A program made the position numbers and the translations under genes. The notes under the pieces were generated by a model. The model was given only the letters and a program-made list of their open reading frames with translations. It had not been told where the DNA came from and searched no databases. 64,000 nt of DNA from Halomonas smyrnensis AAD6 (lineage in GTDB: Bacteria; Pseudomonadota; Gammaproteobacteria; Pseudomonadales; Halomonadaceae), in NCBI RefSeq assembly GCF_000265245.1, contig NZ_AJKS02000001.1, positions 124,001 to 188,000 of the forward strand, written 5' to 3'. Below are positions 1 to 8,496 of this stretch, piece by piece. Each line of letters opens with the position of its first letter. The stretch's first letter is position 1.

Positions 1-110
1 TAGCCCTGCTCGAGGAAGACGTCGCGGGCGGCGTCGAGCAGCCGTTCGCGACGGGCCACGCCGCGTGGCGTGAGGGAGGTATCGGCGTTGTCGGGTGCGT
101 GGCGAGACAT
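1..110 (-). CDS. TetR-family regulator, N-terminal part (cut by window edge)
   Basis: The minus strand starts with ATG at 110 and reads MSRHAPDN...RRERLLDAARDVFLEQG before the window ends. The RRERLLDAARDVF stretch is the usual first helix of a TetR DNA-binding domain, so only about 36 residues are visible. It is divergent from the efflux pair starting at 235, the classic layout of a local repressor, and an inverted repeat in the shared intergenic region (186-205) is the likely operator. The inducer cannot be deduced because the ligand domain lies outside the window. Confidence 0.75.
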   Translation of the reverse strand, partial: MSRHAPDNADTSLTPRGVARRERLLDAARDVFLEQG

Positions 111-185
111 CGTGACTCCGGAACGAGTGGCGGGGAGACGGGCGCATGGTATCGCAGCCGTGATGCACGGCGCTGGTGGTCATGT

Positions 186-205
186 AGTGTAGCATTCATT
201 ACACT
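186..205. promoter_or_regulatory. Inverted repeat, probable TetR operator for the efflux operon
   Basis: AGTGTA at 186-191 and TACACT at 200-205 are perfect inverted arms separated by 8 bases, in a locally AT-rich patch between the divergent tetR and emrA starts. The 20-bp size and position fit a TetR dimer site. The call rests on symmetry and context only. Confidence 0.55.
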
Positions 206-234
206 TGTGATTTACCCACCCATCAGGAGGCGTC

Positions 235-1413
235 ATGGCAGCCGAGGACAAGCAGGTCGCGAACGCCGGCGAGGCCGGCAGCGAGGGTGGGGGCGCGCGC
301 CGCTCGCGGGGGCGGGTCGTGGCCGGGCTGGTGGCGCTCGTCGCGCTGGCGGCGCTGATCTGGTGGGCGATCGGCTGGTGGCAGGTCGGGCGCTTCGTCG
401 AGGAGACCGACAACGCCTACGTGCGCACCGACAGCGTGGCGGTGCGCGCCGAGCTCTCGGCGCGGGTCGCCGAGGTGCTGGTGGACGACAACCAGCACGT
501 CGAGCGGGGCGAGCTGCTGGTGCGCCTGGACGACGAGAGCCATCGGGATCGGGTGCACCAGGCCGAGGCCCAGCAGGCCGTGGCGGCGGCCTCGCTGACC
601 CAGGCGCAACGTAAGGTAGAGCTGCAGCAGGCCGCCATCGACCAGGCCCGGGCGCAGCGCGACGCGGCCGAGGCCGACGTCGACCAGGCCCGCCAGCACC
701 TCGAGCGCTCCTCGTCGCTGGCGGCCAGCCAGTACGGCTCCCGCCAGCAGCGCGAGGATGACCAGGCCGCGCTGCGCGTCGCCCGGGCCAATCTCGCCGA
801 GAGCGAGGCGGCGCTGGTGTCGGCGCGTCGCCAGCTGGCGGTGGCGGAATCCGAGGTGGGCCAGGCCGAGGCCAACCGCGACGCCGCGGCCGCGGATCTT
901 GCCTATGCCCGCCATCAGCTCGACAAGACCCGCCTGCGCGCGCCCCGCGCCGGCGTGGTCGGCAACCTCACCGTGGAGGCCGGCACCCTGGCGCAGCCGT
1001 CGCTGACGCTGCTGCAGCTGGTGCCGATCGAGTCGGCCTACGTGATCGCCAACTTCAAGGAGACCCAGCTTGCGCGGATGCGCGTCGGCCAGCCGGTCGA
1101 GGTGAGCCTCGACGCCTATCCGGACGTGACCTATGAGGGCGTGGTCGACAGCCTGGCGCCGGCCACCGGCACCGAGTTCAGCCTGCTGCCCCAGGACAAC
1201 GCCACCGGCAACTTCAACAAGATCGTCCAGCGGGTGCCGGTGAAGATTCGCGTCGTCGGTCCCGAGGACGCGCTGCCGCGGCTGCGCGCCGGGCTCTCGG
1301 CGGTGCCCGGCGTCGATACCCGCGAGCTCGATCCCGAGCCTGCCCAGCGGGCTGAACGCGAGCCGCGAGTCGCCGATGCCAGTGAGGTGGCCGAGGCCGG
1401 GAGCGGCTCGTGA
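235..1413 (+). CDS. EmrA/HlyD-type membrane fusion protein of a multidrug efflux pump
   Basis: This 392-residue periplasmic adaptor would link the inner-membrane pump encoded next to an outer-membrane channel. A cytoplasmic arginine-rich head precedes one membrane helix (about residues 28-48). The first lipoyl half begins at DNAYVRTD, a long alpha-helical hairpin rich in Q, A and E covers about residues 105-230, and the second lipoyl half contains RLRAPRAGVVGNLTVEAGTL. ATG 235 follows AGGAGG at good spacing. The stop overlaps the GTG start of the next gene, so the two are translationally coupled. Substrate is unknown. Confidence 0.85.
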   Translation: MAAEDKQVANAGEAGSEGGGARRSRGRVVAGLVALVALAALIWWAIGWWQVGRFVEETDNAYVRTDSVAVRAELSARVAEVLVDDNQHVERGELLVRLDDESHRDRVHQAEAQQAVAAASLTQAQRKVELQQAAIDQARAQRDAAEADVDQARQHLERSSSLAASQYGSRQQREDDQAALRVARANLAESEAALVSARRQLAVAESEVGQAEANRDAAAADLAYARHQLDKTRLRAPRAGVVGNLTVEAGTLAQPSLTLLQLVPIESAYVIANFKETQLARMRVGQPVEVSLDAYPDVTYEGVVDSLAPATGTEFSLLPQDNATGNFNKIVQRVPVKIRVVGPEDALPRLRAGLSAVPGVDTRELDPEPAQRAEREPRVADASEVAEAGSGS

Positions 1414-2960
1414 GCGAGGTGGCGGCCGGCGCCTGCGCGCGCCCCGATGACCTGCCGCCCTGGCCGCAGCGGATCGGCTTCATCGCCGCGGTGTTCGGCA
1501 TGTTCATGGCTATCCTCGACATCCAGATCGTCGCCAGCTCGCTCAACGAGATCCAGTCGGGGCTCTCGGCCAGCGAGGACCAGATCTCCTGGGTGCAGAC
1601 CTCCTACCTGATCGCCGAGATCGTGATGATCCCGCTGTCGGGCCTGCTGATGCGCATCCTCTCGACCCGGGTCGCCTTCACGCTCTCCTGCGCCGGCTTC
1701 ACCCTGGCGAGCCTCGGCTGCGCGCTGGCGAGCTCCATCGAGCAGCTGATCGTGCTGCGCGCCATCCAGGGCTTCGCCGGCGGGGCGATGATCCCGATCA
1801 CCCAGGCGGTGAGCTTCTCGATCTTCCCGCGCCGGGTGATGGGCAGCGTGCAGGCGGTGATCGGTATGGTGGTGACCATGGCGCCCTCGATCGGGCCCAC
1901 GGTGGGCGGCTTCGTCACCGAGTCGCTGAGCTGGCACTGGCTGTTCCTGGCCAACGTGGTGCCCGGCGTGCTGGTGTGCTGGGCGGCCTGGAACTTCCTC
2001 GACATCGACCGCGCCAACTACGCGCTGGCCAGGCGCCTGGACCTGATCGGCCTGGTGCTGATCGCGGTGTTTCTGGGCTCGCTGGAGTTCGTGCTCGAGG
2101 AAGGGCCGGGCGACGACTGGTGGGCCAGCGACCTGATCCTGGCCATGTCGCTGATCTGCGCCGCGGCCGGGGTGTGGTTCTTCGCCCGCACGCTGCGCCA
2201 CGACCATCCGATCGTCGACCTGCGGGCCTTCGCCAACCGCAACTTCGCCGTCGGCGCCGGCATGGGCTTCATCCTCGGCATCGCGCTCTATGGGCTGGTC
2301 TACCTGATGCCGCTGTTCTTCGGCTACGTGCGCCAGTTCTCGAGCCTGCAGATCGGCCAGGTGATGTTCGTCACCGGGCTGACGATGTTCCTGTGCGCGC
2401 CGGTGGCCGGCCAGCTCTCCAACCACCTCGACCTGCGCGGGCTCTTGTTCCTCGGCCTGCTGCTGGTCGGCATCGGCACCATGATGAACGCCAACCTGAC
2501 CGTGGAGTCGGGCTTCTGGCAGTTCTTCCTGCCCCAGGTGGTGCGCGGCATGGGGCTGATCCTGTGCATCATCCCGGCCTCGCGCATCGCGCTCGGCACC
2601 CTGCCGCCCGCCGAGGTGGGCAACGCCAGCGGGCTGTTCAACGTGATGCGCAACCTCGGCGGTGCCATCGGGCTGGCGCTGATCGACACCGTGCGCGACG
2701 TGCGCGAGGACTTCCACTGGAACCAGCTGATCCCGGCCATCGACACCGGTCGCGAGGTGGTGGTCGCCGAGATCGCCCGCTACGAGGCGATGCTCGCCGG
2801 CTCGGTGCCCGACGCCCATCAGGCCGCGATCGGCATGCTATCGCGGCGGGTGATGGAGCAGGCCCAGGTGCTGGCCTTCAACGACATCTTCCTGTGGATG
2901 GGCGCGATCTACCTGCTCAGCGTGCCGCTGGTGTTCCTGCTGCGGCGGATCGAGGCCTGA
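1410..2960 (+). CDS. EmrB/QacA-type MFS drug exporter (DHA2 family)
   Basis: The 516-residue protein is hydrophobic throughout, consistent with the 14 helices of the DHA2 proton-antiport family. It carries the antiporter motif C signature (GPTVGG, about residue 160) and the early D-x-Q-I-V segment of EmrB proteins. The start is a GTG that overlaps the emrA stop by four bases. With the adaptor and the divergent TetR gene it forms a regulated tripartite efflux unit; no outer-membrane channel gene is nearby. Substrates cannot be predicted. Confidence 0.85.
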   Translation: MSEVAAGACARPDDLPPWPQRIGFIAAVFGMFMAILDIQIVASSLNEIQSGLSASEDQISWVQTSYLIAEIVMIPLSGLLMRILSTRVAFTLSCAGFTLASLGCALASSIEQLIVLRAIQGFAGGAMIPITQAVSFSIFPRRVMGSVQAVIGMVVTMAPSIGPTVGGFVTESLSWHWLFLANVVPGVLVCWAAWNFLDIDRANYALARRLDLIGLVLIAVFLGSLEFVLEEGPGDDWWASDLILAMSLICAAAGVWFFARTLRHDHPIVDLRAFANRNFAVGAGMGFILGIALYGLVYLMPLFFGYVRQFSSLQIGQVMFVTGLTMFLCAPVAGQLSNHLDLRGLLFLGLLLVGIGTMMNANLTVESGFWQFFLPQVVRGMGLILCIIPASRIALGTLPPAEVGNASGLFNVMRNLGGAIGLALIDTVRDVREDFHWNQLIPAIDTGREVVVAEIARYEAMLAGSVPDAHQAAIGMLSRRVMEQAQVLAFNDIFLWMGAIYLLSVPLVFLLRRIEA

Positions 2961-2990
2961 GGGGCGAATGACGGCGACGAGCGTCTCGCC

Positions 2991-3581
2991 TCACAGGTGG
3001 TGGCGGGCGCTCTCGTCGCCGACGACCGACGGGTCGAAGGCCGGGCGGCTGAAGATGCGTCGCACCATGGGCGCGAAGTGCTCGAGCGACCGGGTCGGGT
3101 AGTCCGGATCGAAGGAGGCCTGATCCCAGCGCTCGCAGAAGTCGACGCAGCGCTGGTACCAGGGATGGCCCTTGTAGCGGTCCCGCTCCAGCGGGTCGCC
3201 GCCGAAGTGGTGGATGTAGTAGTAGTTCTGGAACAGCCCGTGGTGCTCGATGATCCAGGTCACCTCGGCCCGCACATAGGGGCGGATGATCGAGGCGGCG
3301 TACTGGGAGTGGTTGTGGGGCGCCAGGTCGTCGCCGAGGTCGTGGATCAGCGCCGCCACGATCATCTCCTCGTCCTCGCCGTCGTCCTCGGCGCGGGTGG
3401 CGGACTGCAGCACGTGCTCGAGCCGCGAGACCCGGTAGCCGGAGAGGGTGTTCTCCAGCGCCTTGAGGGCCTCGAGGATGCGTTCGGGCAGCGCCTCGAC
3501 GAAGCGTTCCTCGAGCTCGCCGAGCAGCTCGTAGTCGGCCTTGGTGCCGTCCTTCATCTGGGTGAACGATACGGTAGTCAT
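2991..3581 (-). CDS. tmpB: TmpB/PhnZ-like HD-domain oxygenase (hydroxy-phosphonate cleavage)
   Basis: A 196-residue HD-superfamily protein. Candidate metal ligands are H56, H80-D81, H113/H114 and D153 (in RWDQASFDP), the pattern of the PhnZ/TmpB group of mixed-valent di-iron oxygenases rather than of phosphohydrolases. Characterised TmpB cleaves (R)-1-hydroxy-2-(trimethylammonio)ethylphosphonate to glycine betaine and phosphate. Its ATG overlaps the stop of the upstream dioxygenase gene by four bases, so the pair is coupled as in known tmpAB loci. Activity is inferred from family and context; an aminoethylphosphonate (PhnZ-type) substrate remains possible. Stop is 30 bp from the convergent emrB end. 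Confidence 0.65.
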   Translation of the reverse strand: MTTVSFTQMKDGTKADYELLGELEERFVEALPERILEALKALENTLSGYRVSRLEHVLQSATRAEDDGEDEEMIVAALIHDLGDDLAPHNHSQYAASIIRPYVRAEVTWIIEHHGLFQNYYYIHHFGGDPLERDRYKGHPWYQRCVDFCERWDQASFDPDYPTRSLEHFAPMVRRIFSRPAFDPSVVGDESARHHL

Positions 3582-4735
3582 GCGGCGGTCACGCTCTCGT
3601 TGGTCGCGGTGGCTTGTTGGGCGCGCTCCTGCTTGACGATCGCCCGGTAGTGGCCGGTGGGGCCGTCACGGTCGATGTAGCAGCCCTGCAGGTGGCGGAA
3701 GCCCTCGTTCTGGTCGTAGGAGGTGCGGCCGTGCAGCACCCGGTTGTTGTCGAACATCATCAGCTCGCCGTCGCCCAGCGGGAACTGGATCTCGTAGTCC
3801 GGGTGGGAGAACAGCTCGCCGAGGCGGCGGCGGGCGCGGTGAAAGGCCTTGGTGCTGTGCTCGTCCATCAGCGGCAGGTAGTCCAGGCGCGGACTGTAGT
3901 GCACGCCGTCCATCTTGCCCATGGCATCGAGGTGGATCATCGGCCGGCGCTCGATCAGCTCGACCCCGTCGTCGATGAAGCGGAAGCGCACCGGCACGGT
4001 GGCCAGCAGGTGATAGCCCTCCGGGTCCTCGGCGCGCAGCCGCTCGGCGACGGCCAGGCTGTCGACCAGCGTCGACAGGCCACCGGTGGTCTCGTTGGTC
4101 AGGCAGTGCAGCAGCTGGATGCCGGGGACCGGGTCGCGATAGGGATTGTCGGTGTGCGGCGCCAGCGGCACGCTGCGATAGGCCAGGTCGTTGGACTCGG
4201 GGCGCGAGCAGACCTCGAAGTACTTGCCGAAGTTGGTCGAGCGCACGTGGCCGAAGGTCTCGCCGACCTCGACCAGGCGCGCGCCGTCGGTGGGCACGTT
4301 CCTGAGGATGATCACCCCGTGGCGCAGGTAGGTCTCGAGAGCCTCGCGGAAGGCGTCGTGATCCGAGAGCGCCTGCCAGTCGCGGGTGATGGAGGCGAAG
4401 TCGATGTCGCTGGTCCAGGGCCGCGGGGTGGGCAGGCCGTCCTCGTGATCGAAGTCGTCGGCGAAGTGGCGCAGGTCATAGCGCCCGCTGTGGCCGTCGC
4501 TGAAGGTCAGCCGCGCCCAGTGGCCGCCGAGAGGCTCGGCCGCCACCAGGGTCAGCTCCGGGTCGAGCCGGTGCGGGTTGAACAGCCGCTGCTGGGTGGG
4601 GCCGTCGAGGCTCTCCGGTTCCTGGCAGCGCTCGCGAAGCCACAGGGCCGGCAGCTCGGTGCGGGTGCCGGAGGCATCGGTGGCGAAGACCTTGGCGGGG
4701 GATTCTTGGACGTGAAACATGGGGTCTGACATCAT
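3578..4735 (-). CDS. tmpA: TmpA-like Fe(II)/2-oxoglutarate dioxygenase (gamma-butyrobetaine hydroxylase fold)
   Basis: 385 residues: an N-terminal domain of the butyrobetaine-hydroxylase type, then a TauD-like jelly roll. The iron triad is H194-x-D196 (APHTDNPYRDP) and H335 (RVLHGRTSY). The N-terminal domain keeps WLRERC but has lost most cysteines that bind zinc in butyrobetaine hydroxylase. Such proteins were long annotated as carnitine enzymes; the coupled HD-oxygenase gene downstream argues for the phosphonate hydroxylase TmpA, which hydroxylates 2-(trimethylammonio)ethylphosphonate. Start could be either of the first two methionines. Divergent from a LysR gene that probably regulates it. 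Confidence 0.65.
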   Translation of the reverse strand: MMSDPMFHVQESPAKVFATDASGTRTELPALWLRERCQEPESLDGPTQQRLFNPHRLDPELTLVAAEPLGGHWARLTFSDGHSGRYDLRHFADDFDHEDGLPTPRPWTSDIDFASITRDWQALSDHDAFREALETYLRHGVIILRNVPTDGARLVEVGETFGHVRSTNFGKYFEVCSRPESNDLAYRSVPLAPHTDNPYRDPVPGIQLLHCLTNETTGGLSTLVDSLAVAERLRAEDPEGYHLLATVPVRFRFIDDGVELIERRPMIHLDAMGKMDGVHYSPRLDYLPLMDEHSTKAFHRARRRLGELFSHPDYEIQFPLGDGELMMFDNNRVLHGRTSYDQNEGFRHLQGCYIDRDGPTGHYRAIVKQERAQQATATNESVTAA

Positions 4736-4828
4736 CTTGGCCCTGACGAAACGTGTGGGCCGGCATTCTACGCATCGGCCAGGCGCCAGGTAGGCGCGCC
4801 CATCTTATGCCTCCCATAGAGTTGCCTT

Positions 4829-5737
4829 ATGGCCGACACCGACGACGCACTGCCCAGCCTCAAGGCGTTGATCGCCTTCGAAACCACCCTGCGCCTCGGC
4901 TCGCTGACCGCGGCGGCCAGGGCGCTGGGCGCCACCCAGCCGGCGATCTCCCAGCGCATCCGCGGCCTCGAGGGCCAGGTGGGGCTGGTGCTCTTCGAAC
5001 GCAGCGGCGCCGGCCTGGCGCCGACCCGGGAGGCGCTGCGCTACTACGACGAGATCGCGCCGGCGCTCAAGCGCCTCACCGGCGCCACCCGCGAGCTGCG
5101 GGCGCGGGCGCGCTCGACCCGGCCCCGGGTGCTGATCGCCGCCAACTTCGGCTTCGCCCACCTGTGGCTGCTGCCCAGGCTCGCCCGGCTCGAGGCGGCC
5201 TTCCCCCGGGTGGACATCGAGGTGCTGGCGGTCGACCGGGACGATCAGGATCACCTGGCCGATATCGCCATCCACTGCGATCGCGAGAGCGAGCCGGGCG
5301 ATCTCTTCACCCCCGAGGAGGTGTTTCCGGTCTGCAGCCCCGCCTTCGCCGCCGCGCACGGGATCGAGGCGGGGGATGGCCCGGAACGCTGGATGGCGCT
5401 GCCGCTGCTGCACATGGACGAGCGCAATTCGCGCTGGATCGACTGGCGCGAGTGGTGTGCGCTGGCGGGGGTGCCGTTCGAGGAAGAGGGGGCGGTGTTC
5501 CGCTACAACAACTATCCGCTGCTGATCAATGCGGCCCAGGCCGGCAAGGGCATCGCGCTTGGCTGGGATCTGCTGGTCGAGGAGGCGCTCGGAGACGGTA
5601 GCCTGATCCCGCTGGCGCCGCCGATCCGCCGCGAGAGCCACGGCTATATCCTGCGCACCCGCTATGCCCACAGCGCCCTGATCGGCGAGATCATTCGCTG
5701 GGTGACCGCGGAGATCGAGCGCCGCGAGCCGGCCTAG
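4829..5737 (+). CDS. LysR-family regulator (GcvA-like), probably of the tmpAB pair
   Basis: 302 residues with a typical N-terminal winged helix (SLTAAARALGATQPAISQRI at about residues 31-50) and a periplasmic-binding-like effector domain. The sequence style (LKALIAFE...LVLFERSGAGLAPT) resembles the GcvA/AmpR branch. It is divergent from tmpA with 93 bp between starts, the usual arrangement for a LysR activator and its target. Effector unknown; a phosphonate or betaine would be logical. Confidence 0.8.
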   Translation: MADTDDALPSLKALIAFETTLRLGSLTAAARALGATQPAISQRIRGLEGQVGLVLFERSGAGLAPTREALRYYDEIAPALKRLTGATRELRARARSTRPRVLIAANFGFAHLWLLPRLARLEAAFPRVDIEVLAVDRDDQDHLADIAIHCDRESEPGDLFTPEEVFPVCSPAFAAAHGIEAGDGPERWMALPLLHMDERNSRWIDWREWCALAGVPFEEEGAVFRYNNYPLLINAAQAGKGIALGWDLLVEEALGDGSLIPLAPPIRRESHGYILRTRYAHSALIGEIIRWVTAEIERREPA

Positions 5738-5794
5738 GCCGCGCGCCTTGCCCTGGCGTGACCGCGGCACCAGGCCGCGGCGGGCGCCACCGTG

Positions 5795-7855
5795 TCAGCG
5801 CCCCTGGCCCCTGATCAGGTCGCGGATCACGCGTCGCCCGGGATGCAGATGGTCGGCCAGCGGTGTCTCCAGCGGCAGCGGTTCGTCGCAGAGGCGCGAG
5901 GCGATCAGCTCGGCGGTGAGCGGCGCGCTGGAAAGGCCGCGGGAGCCATGGGCGGCGCTGATCCACAGCCCCGGGTGATGGCGGCCCGGCGTCGCCGGGA
6001 TCCGGGTGGCGTCCTTGGCCATGGCGGCATAGTCGTGGCGCCAGGCCTCGGCGTCGGGCACCGGGCCGGCGTAGGGCGACTTGTCGGGGCTCGCCGCGCG
6101 CACCGCGGCGCGCCCGCCCAGCGCCGCCGGCGAGAGATCGGCGCCGGCCTCGGCCAGCGCGGCGGGATAGCCGGGCAGGGTGCGCTCGAGCTCCTCGAGG
6201 TTGAAGGCGTGATCGGCCTCGCGGGCGGTGGCGTCGGCGTCGTTGGGCGCGAAGCTGGCGCCGAAGGTCAGTTGGCCGTTCAGCGGCGGCATGGCGTAGC
6301 CGCCGGCGCAAACCACCCGCGCCGGCGCGGGGGCGCCTGGCGGCAGCGTCAGCCGCGAGATCTGCCCGCGCACCGGCTGCAGGGGCAGGGCGGCGGTCTG
6401 ATCGAAGCCGTTGGAGGCGGTGGCCGCGGCGATCACCACCTGATCGACCTCGAGCGTGTGCTCTTCGTTTTTATCCCCGCCATCGTCGCCTGACAGCGTC
6501 AGCCGCCAGCCGCCGTTCTCGTCGTCTTCCGCGATGGGCGAGAGCCCGCGCACCTCGCCCCGGACGGCGCTCACGCCGTCGCTCGCCGCCAGCCGGCGGC
6601 ACAGCGCATCCGAACGCACCCAGCCGGCCAGGGGATAGTCGAGCCCGCCGTGGGGCAGGTCGAGCCCGGCGAGCCGGCCGGCTTCCCCGGCGTCGACGCC
6701 GCGCACCACGCTCGCCGGCAGCGGATGGTTGGCCAGGAAGCGGGCCTGGCGGCGCGCCTCGCGCTCGCCGGTGGCCAGCTGCAGCACGCCGCCGGGCGAC
6801 CACAGCGCCTGGTCGGGGTCCAGCGCCTCGAGCCAGCGTCGGGCATGCAGCAGCCCGGCCAGGTAGGCGCGGCTCTGCAGGTTGGTGTCGGCGGCGAGCT
6901 TCACGTAGAGCGCGCCCTGGGCGTTGCCCGAGGCGCCGGCGCCGGGGCCCTCGCGGTCGATCAGCGTCACCGCCACGCCGCGACGGGCCAGGGCGGCGGC
7001 CACGGTGGTGCCGGCGAGCCCGGCGCCGATCACCGCCACGCGGCGGGCCGGTCGCGCCGCGGGCGGCGTGAACCAGGGCGTGGCGCGGCGGCGTTCGTCC
7101 GCCGGGGGCGTCTCGATCTCGCCGGCCAGCATCTCGCGCTTGCGGCCGAAGCCCGGCACCTTGCGCCAGGCGAAGCCGGCGGCCCTGAGGCCGCGCTTGA
7201 CCACCCCGGCGCAGGTGAAGGTGGCGAAGGTGGCGCCCGGGCGCGAGCGCGCGGCCATGGCGGCGAACAGCGCGTCGTGCCACATCTCGGGATTCTTCGA
7301 CGGCGCGAAGCCGTCCAGGAACCAGGCGTCCACGGCGCCGTCGAGCAGCGCCAGGCGCTCGGTGGTGTCGCCGAAGTGCAGGTCCAGGGTCACGCGGCGG
7401 TCGAGCCACAGGCGATGCACGCCGGCCACCGGCTCCGGCCACTGGGCCACCAGCGCGGCGGCGCGCTCGGCCAGGTCCGGCCAGGCGGCGAGCGCCCGGG
7501 CCAGGTCATCGCGGGCGAGCGGAAACTTCTCGGTGGAGACCAGGTGCAGCCGGGCGTCGGCCGGGGCGTGGGCGTCGAAGCAGGCCCAGGCGCAGAGCAT
7601 GTTGAGCCCGGTGCCGAAGCCGGTCTCGCCGATGACGAAGGGGCGCGTCGCCTGCCACTCCCGGAAGCGCTCGGGCAGGCGATTGGCGGCCAGGAAGACG
7701 TGCTCGGTCTCGGCGCGGCCGTCATGGCGCGAGAAATAGACGTCGTCGAAGGCGCTGGAGTGAGGGGCGCTCTCGCCGCTGTCGTCCTGGCGCCAGTCGA
7801 GGCGGGCGCTCTCCAGGCCGGCCAGCGGCGGCAGATGATCGGGGGCGGCGGTCAA
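5795..7855 (-). CDS. mnmC: Bifunctional tRNA wobble-uridine modification enzyme MnmC
   Basis: 686 residues, the full length of two-domain MnmC. The N-terminal half is the SAM-dependent methyltransferase (motif GETGFGTGLNMLCA near residue 98); the C-terminal half, from about residue 268, is the FAD-dependent oxidoreductase (VAVIGAGLAGTTVAAALA). The protein converts cmnm5s2U34 to nm5s2U34 and then mnm5s2U34 in tRNAs for Lys, Glu and Gln, completing the MnmEG pathway. It is monocistronic and convergent with the LysR gene; the upstream region holds a DnaA box. Confidence 0.93.
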   Translation of the reverse strand: MTAAPDHLPPLAGLESARLDWRQDDSGESAPHSSAFDDVYFSRHDGRAETEHVFLAANRLPERFREWQATRPFVIGETGFGTGLNMLCAWACFDAHAPADARLHLVSTEKFPLARDDLARALAAWPDLAERAAALVAQWPEPVAGVHRLWLDRRVTLDLHFGDTTERLALLDGAVDAWFLDGFAPSKNPEMWHDALFAAMAARSRPGATFATFTCAGVVKRGLRAAGFAWRKVPGFGRKREMLAGEIETPPADERRRATPWFTPPAARPARRVAVIGAGLAGTTVAAALARRGVAVTLIDREGPGAGASGNAQGALYVKLAADTNLQSRAYLAGLLHARRWLEALDPDQALWSPGGVLQLATGEREARRQARFLANHPLPASVVRGVDAGEAGRLAGLDLPHGGLDYPLAGWVRSDALCRRLAASDGVSAVRGEVRGLSPIAEDDENGGWRLTLSGDDGGDKNEEHTLEVDQVVIAAATASNGFDQTAALPLQPVRGQISRLTLPPGAPAPARVVCAGGYAMPPLNGQLTFGASFAPNDADATAREADHAFNLEELERTLPGYPAALAEAGADLSPAALGGRAAVRAASPDKSPYAGPVPDAEAWRHDYAAMAKDATRIPATPGRHHPGLWISAAHGSRGLSSAPLTAELIASRLCDEPLPLETPLADHLHPGRRVIRDLIRGQGR

Positions 7856-7957
7856 GATCGGCTCCGGACGTGAATCGGCTGGTCAAAAAATGATCGATTT
7901 CGCCGCGGCGCCTTTACGACCGGGCTGGCGCCAGGACTCCGCGGCGTTTCAACAATG

Positions 7958-7995
7958 TTATCCACAGAAGCTGTGGGGAAAGCCCCTGTTGACAA
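7958..7995. promoter_or_regulatory. DnaA-box cluster (one perfect, two degenerate)
   Basis: TTATCCACA at 7958-7966 matches the strict DnaA-box consensus. On the opposite strand 7972-7980 reads TTCCCCACA and 7987-7995 reads TTGTCAACA, each two mismatches away. The cluster lies about 100 bp upstream of mnmC. No AT-rich unwinding element or dnaA/gyrB/mnmG neighbours are present, so it is more likely a regulatory or titration site than an origin. Confidence 0.5.
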
Positions 7996-8021
7996 GTGGC
8001 TTCGCGGCCGTTTCCCGGGGA

Positions 8022-8061
8022 CACAAAAAGCGAGCCGGCGACAGCTGCCGCCGGCTCGCTT
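8022..8061 (-). terminator. Rho-independent terminator of yciI
   Basis: A perfect 13-bp stem (8028-8040 with 8049-8061) closes an 8-base loop. Read on the minus strand it is followed by CTTTTTGTG, so it ends transcription coming from yciI. Confidence 0.85.
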
Positions 8062-8081
8062 CGTGGTCAATGCGGTTCGGC

Positions 8082-8381
8082 CTAGGGCAGGGCCTTCTTG
8101 AAGGGCTTCACCGTCACCTGGGCGTAGACGCCGGCGATGATGTAGGGATCGGCGTCGGCCCAGGCCTGAGCGCTGTCCAGGTCGTCGAACTCGGCGACCA
8201 CCAGGCTGCCGCTGAAGCCGGCCTCGCCCGGGTCTTCGCTGTCCACGGCGGGATGGGGGCCGGCCAGCACCAGGCGGCCCTCGTCGCGCAGCTGCTCGAG
8301 GCGAGCCAGATGATCGGGGCGGGCGGCCAGGCGCCGTTCCAGGCTGTCGTTCACATCTTCACTGATGATGGCGTAGAGCAT
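8082..8381 (-). CDS. yciI: YciI-family protein
   Basis: A 99-residue ferredoxin-like alpha/beta protein with the family features [11 protein letters not shown] and [11 protein letters not shown], the length expected for stand-alone YciI. YciI-like proteins are related to chlorite-dismutase/muconolactone-isomerase folds, but E. coli YciI has no firmly assigned reaction. The chosen ATG (8381) follows a GAGG element. The gene is followed by a strong terminator and is divergent from the RNase AM-like gene. Confidence 0.85.
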   Translation of the reverse strand: MLYAIISEDVNDSLERRLAARPDHLARLEQLRDEGRLVLAGPHPAVDSEDPGEAGFSGSLVVAEFDDLDSAQAWADADPYIIAGVYAQVTVKPFKKALP

Positions 8382-8496
8382 CTCGGAATATCCTCGGCTG
8401 AGCGGCTCGCGCCGCGGGAGCGAGTGGCTCGGTTGACCGGGGTGGGTCGGGCGAGCACCATGGGTGTCTATTCTGTCAAAGACACCTGCCCGCGTC

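Noticed and set aside
7958-7995. Chromosomal replication origin
   Set aside because: Only one perfect DnaA box, no AT-rich unwinding region and none of the usual origin neighbours.
8464-8496. GTG 8464 as start of the RNase AM-like gene
   Set aside because: The extra 11 residues match nothing in the family and no ribosome site precedes it; not fully excluded.
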